Below, one piece after another: positions 50,440 through 52,306 of a stretch of 52,306 bases of DNA; the stretch's first letter is position 1; each line of letters starts with the position of its first letter. The notes below the pieces were generated by a model, which searched no databases, was not told the origin of the DNA, and worked only from the letters and a program-made list of their open reading frames with translations. The stretch spans positions 1,805 to 54,110 of the forward strand of contig MU602700.1 of the NCBI GenBank assembly GCA_025201865.1. Reading direction: 5' to 3'. A program made the translations under genes and the position numbers. Source of the DNA: Ramicandelaber brevisporus (taxonomy: Eukaryota > Kickxellomycota > Ramicandelaberales > Ramicandelaberaceae).

Positions 50440-52306
50440 TGTGTGTGTGTGTGTGTGTGTGTATGTCCTTTCTCACTCTTTTATGATTAAAAGCGCATCA
50501 TATACCATAGTATCAACTAGACACGTTCAGTGACTGTTCAAGTACTGTATATGTGTCTATTCAGAATACGAAGCACATGAGGTATAGCGAAAGAGGCACT
50601 ATTGAGATTCCCTGTATTTAGTATACCACTTAGAATGTATGTTACGATTATCAATCTATCAATATAAGATCAACTATGTCAAACAAAAGAGACTGTGACA
50701 CAAACCAATCTCATCCTTTGGGGCTATTTCTGATGAAGAACAATAACTGTAATATAGTCCTTCCCTTATTTAGTGCCTGGTTCTGCCTTCTCAATTGCGC
50801 AGCACAGCCAAGTCAAGTCATATCACCACTCCTTAATTCTCACTCTTTCTCTCTTTCCCTCTCGCAGCAAGCCCACCTCCTGAAGAAAAGCGTGGGAAAT
50901 GGAAAAGAAAAAACTCGAAGCATAGAGCAGCGCTTGCAGTCCCCCAAACTTGTCATGACTCACATGTCTCTTTCTCTCTCTCTCTCGAGTGTTTTTGAAG
51001 CCTCCTCCTCCCCTCTATGATGCAAGCGGATCAGCCGAGCCGATGAGGGCCAGAACAGCCGAGCCGACGAGAGTCAGAGTCGCACACACTGGCACATACC
51101 TCTCTACATTCTGTACCGTACAGTTTGACGGAGGCACTATGGTGCAGGCTCAGCAACTGGTAAAGACTTTTAAAAAATGAATAAACTATGGCTTAGAACG
51201 ATTTTATGGAAAGGTCAATCATAGCCGAGGTTCTGTAGAAGATACTGGAACGCGCACACTCTGTATTGTTTTAGTATTTCATATACGACTGGCTATCCGT
51301 ATAGTAATCACGAGTGTATGTTGATTCGTAGCGGAAGTACGGCTGCGTTGAACCCGCAGTAGAGTAACAAGGAGCAGCGACCGACATATTCGTCAATTCA
51401 GATACGCGTTTGTTTGCCTTGGCTTTTGTAGTAGTCTCTCTATCTGTCAGCGTTGCGTTTGTTGCAAGGATAGCAAAAGATTGCTTTGGAGCCGTTAGTA
51501 ATTTTTTTGGTGCTGTTACGTCCGTGGAAGCTAGCCGTGAATGCGCGGAGAGGAAGAAAAGAAGAGGGAAGGATGCAAATGAAGCCCTGACGTTTTTTTT
51601 TTTATCTAGAACCCTAAGAATCGTTAGAAAGAACTAGCGAATAAAAAACAACATCAGGAGGTTCGCCGTTGGATTACAGCCGAAAGACGCATCGTCCCAC
51701 CACAAATTTTTCTGAAACCACATATTGCATCCCTCTATGCAAGAGGGGATGGCTCAACAAAAAGCCACAGGTAGCTGTAGTCAAGCGTGCGCCGGCAAGG
51801 TCTCACTCATTTCTTGAAGAAAAAAAGTATGGTAGATTAAACCTTTGGCATAAAAAACCATGTTGGTTGTTCAAAGGATTGTACTACCATATTTAAAAAG
51901 GCAGTTGGCAGTAGCTATTTAGTTTGAAGAGTAGAAGTGCATTGTATATGACATAGCAACCGTGTCGTACTCGATAATAGGATTAGCTACCTGAATAAAG
52001 GCTACATGCACATATTAAGCATATCTCCAGGATGCACGATTAAATATTGTAGTTGAACAATATGTAGGCAGACAGTTCAGGTTAGACATTCATTTTGTAG
52101 CACGCAGAGTGTCCCCATAATTCTCAGCTGCTCCGATGGTGTGCAACGCACTGGTATCAGAAAGTGGTGTGTAACATCATAAAAATGTGGGAACAGTGCG
52201 CGCGCTTGTTGGTATTCGCCTCCTACTTGCATTTAAGCCACAGAGCCCGTGCGACATTAATGACATCCCCCATTGCCTAATCTCACCTCTCCCTCACGCC
52301 CTTTGC
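50146..52306. other. Gene-free right end of window
   Basis: 2161 bp without a supportable gene. It contains the AC/AG/GT microsatellite (50388-50462), CT-rich tracts near 50830-50860 and 50966-50990, a two-copy 24-bp tandem repeat at about 51032-51079, and poly-T/A runs near 51590-51605. The longest frames (50676-51020, 51410-51637, 51669-51896) show no family motif. The sequence is more A/T-rich than the rest and could be a promoter, subtelomere-like filler or a decayed mobile element. Confidence 0.5.
50388..50462. repeat. Compound (AC)n(AG)n(GT)n microsatellite
   Basis: About 14 AC units (50388-50416), 12 AG units (to 50439) and 12 GT units (to 50462) adjoin with no unique sequence. The AC and GT arms are reverse complements, so the block can fold into a 24-bp hairpin with an AG-rich loop. 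Confidence 0.92.

Noticed and set aside
51320-51350. Possible tRNA-like stem (CTGCG...CGCAG) near a GTTGAACCC
   Set aside because: No A-box, no acceptor stem and no cloverleaf could be built around it.

Overview
The window is a compact, gene-dense stretch of fungal nuclear genome. I can support 21 protein-coding loci in 52.3 kb. None needs an intron, and no RNA gene was recognised. Stop codons are mostly TAA, with TAG at the guanine deaminase gene and TGA at the cytochrome P450 and F-box genes, so the standard code applies. Several features argue for an early-diverging, intron-poor filamentous fungus such as Kickxellomycotina (Coemansia and relatives), rather than a budding yeast: a complex I LYR subunit, a DPM2 subunit, an SMG7-type protein, very long polyglutamine proteins and many microsatellites in gene leaders. 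The lineage is an inference; I cannot run a similarity search.

Left part (1-12.5 kb): an EST1/SMG7-type RNA-decay protein (+), guanine deaminase (-), an ER cyclophilin (+), the NDUFA6/B14 complex I subunit (+), a very long glycogenin (+) and the Vps4-associated protein VFA1 (-). Middle (12.7-28.9 kb): SEC16 (+, 2454 aa), LSM5 (-), a calcium-dependent mitochondrial ATP-Mg/Pi carrier (+), PEX22 (-), cytosolic seryl-tRNA synthetase (+), a hexokinase (+) and a secreted CAP-domain protein (-). Right part (29.9-50.1 kb): a cytochrome P450 (+), DPM2 (+), a second, divergent hexokinase (-), the tRNA-splicing endonuclease subunit SEN15 (-), the pseudouridine synthase PUS4 (+), a giant 3207-aa RasGEF (-), the Rag GTPase GTR1 (-) and an F-box-like protein (+) interrupted by one in-frame TGA. 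The last 2.2 kb hold no recognisable gene.

Genes alternate strand frequently, giving short divergent promoters (VFA1/SEC16, LSM5/carrier, PEX22/SES1, SEN15/PUS4) and tight tail-to-tail junctions (48-370 bp). Most genes are housekeeping. Loose themes are sugar metabolism (two hexokinases, glycogenin), nutrient signalling (RasGEF next to GTR1), secretion (SEC16, VFA1, cyclophilin, DPM2) and tRNA maturation (SEN15/PUS4). I found no new multi-gene system. The observations most worth following are the nonsense codon at the conserved F-box tryptophan position, active-site changes in the second hexokinase, the extreme separation of the two RasGEF domains, duplicated tyrosine-rich repeats in SEC16, and short ordered repeat arrays just upstream of several start codons.
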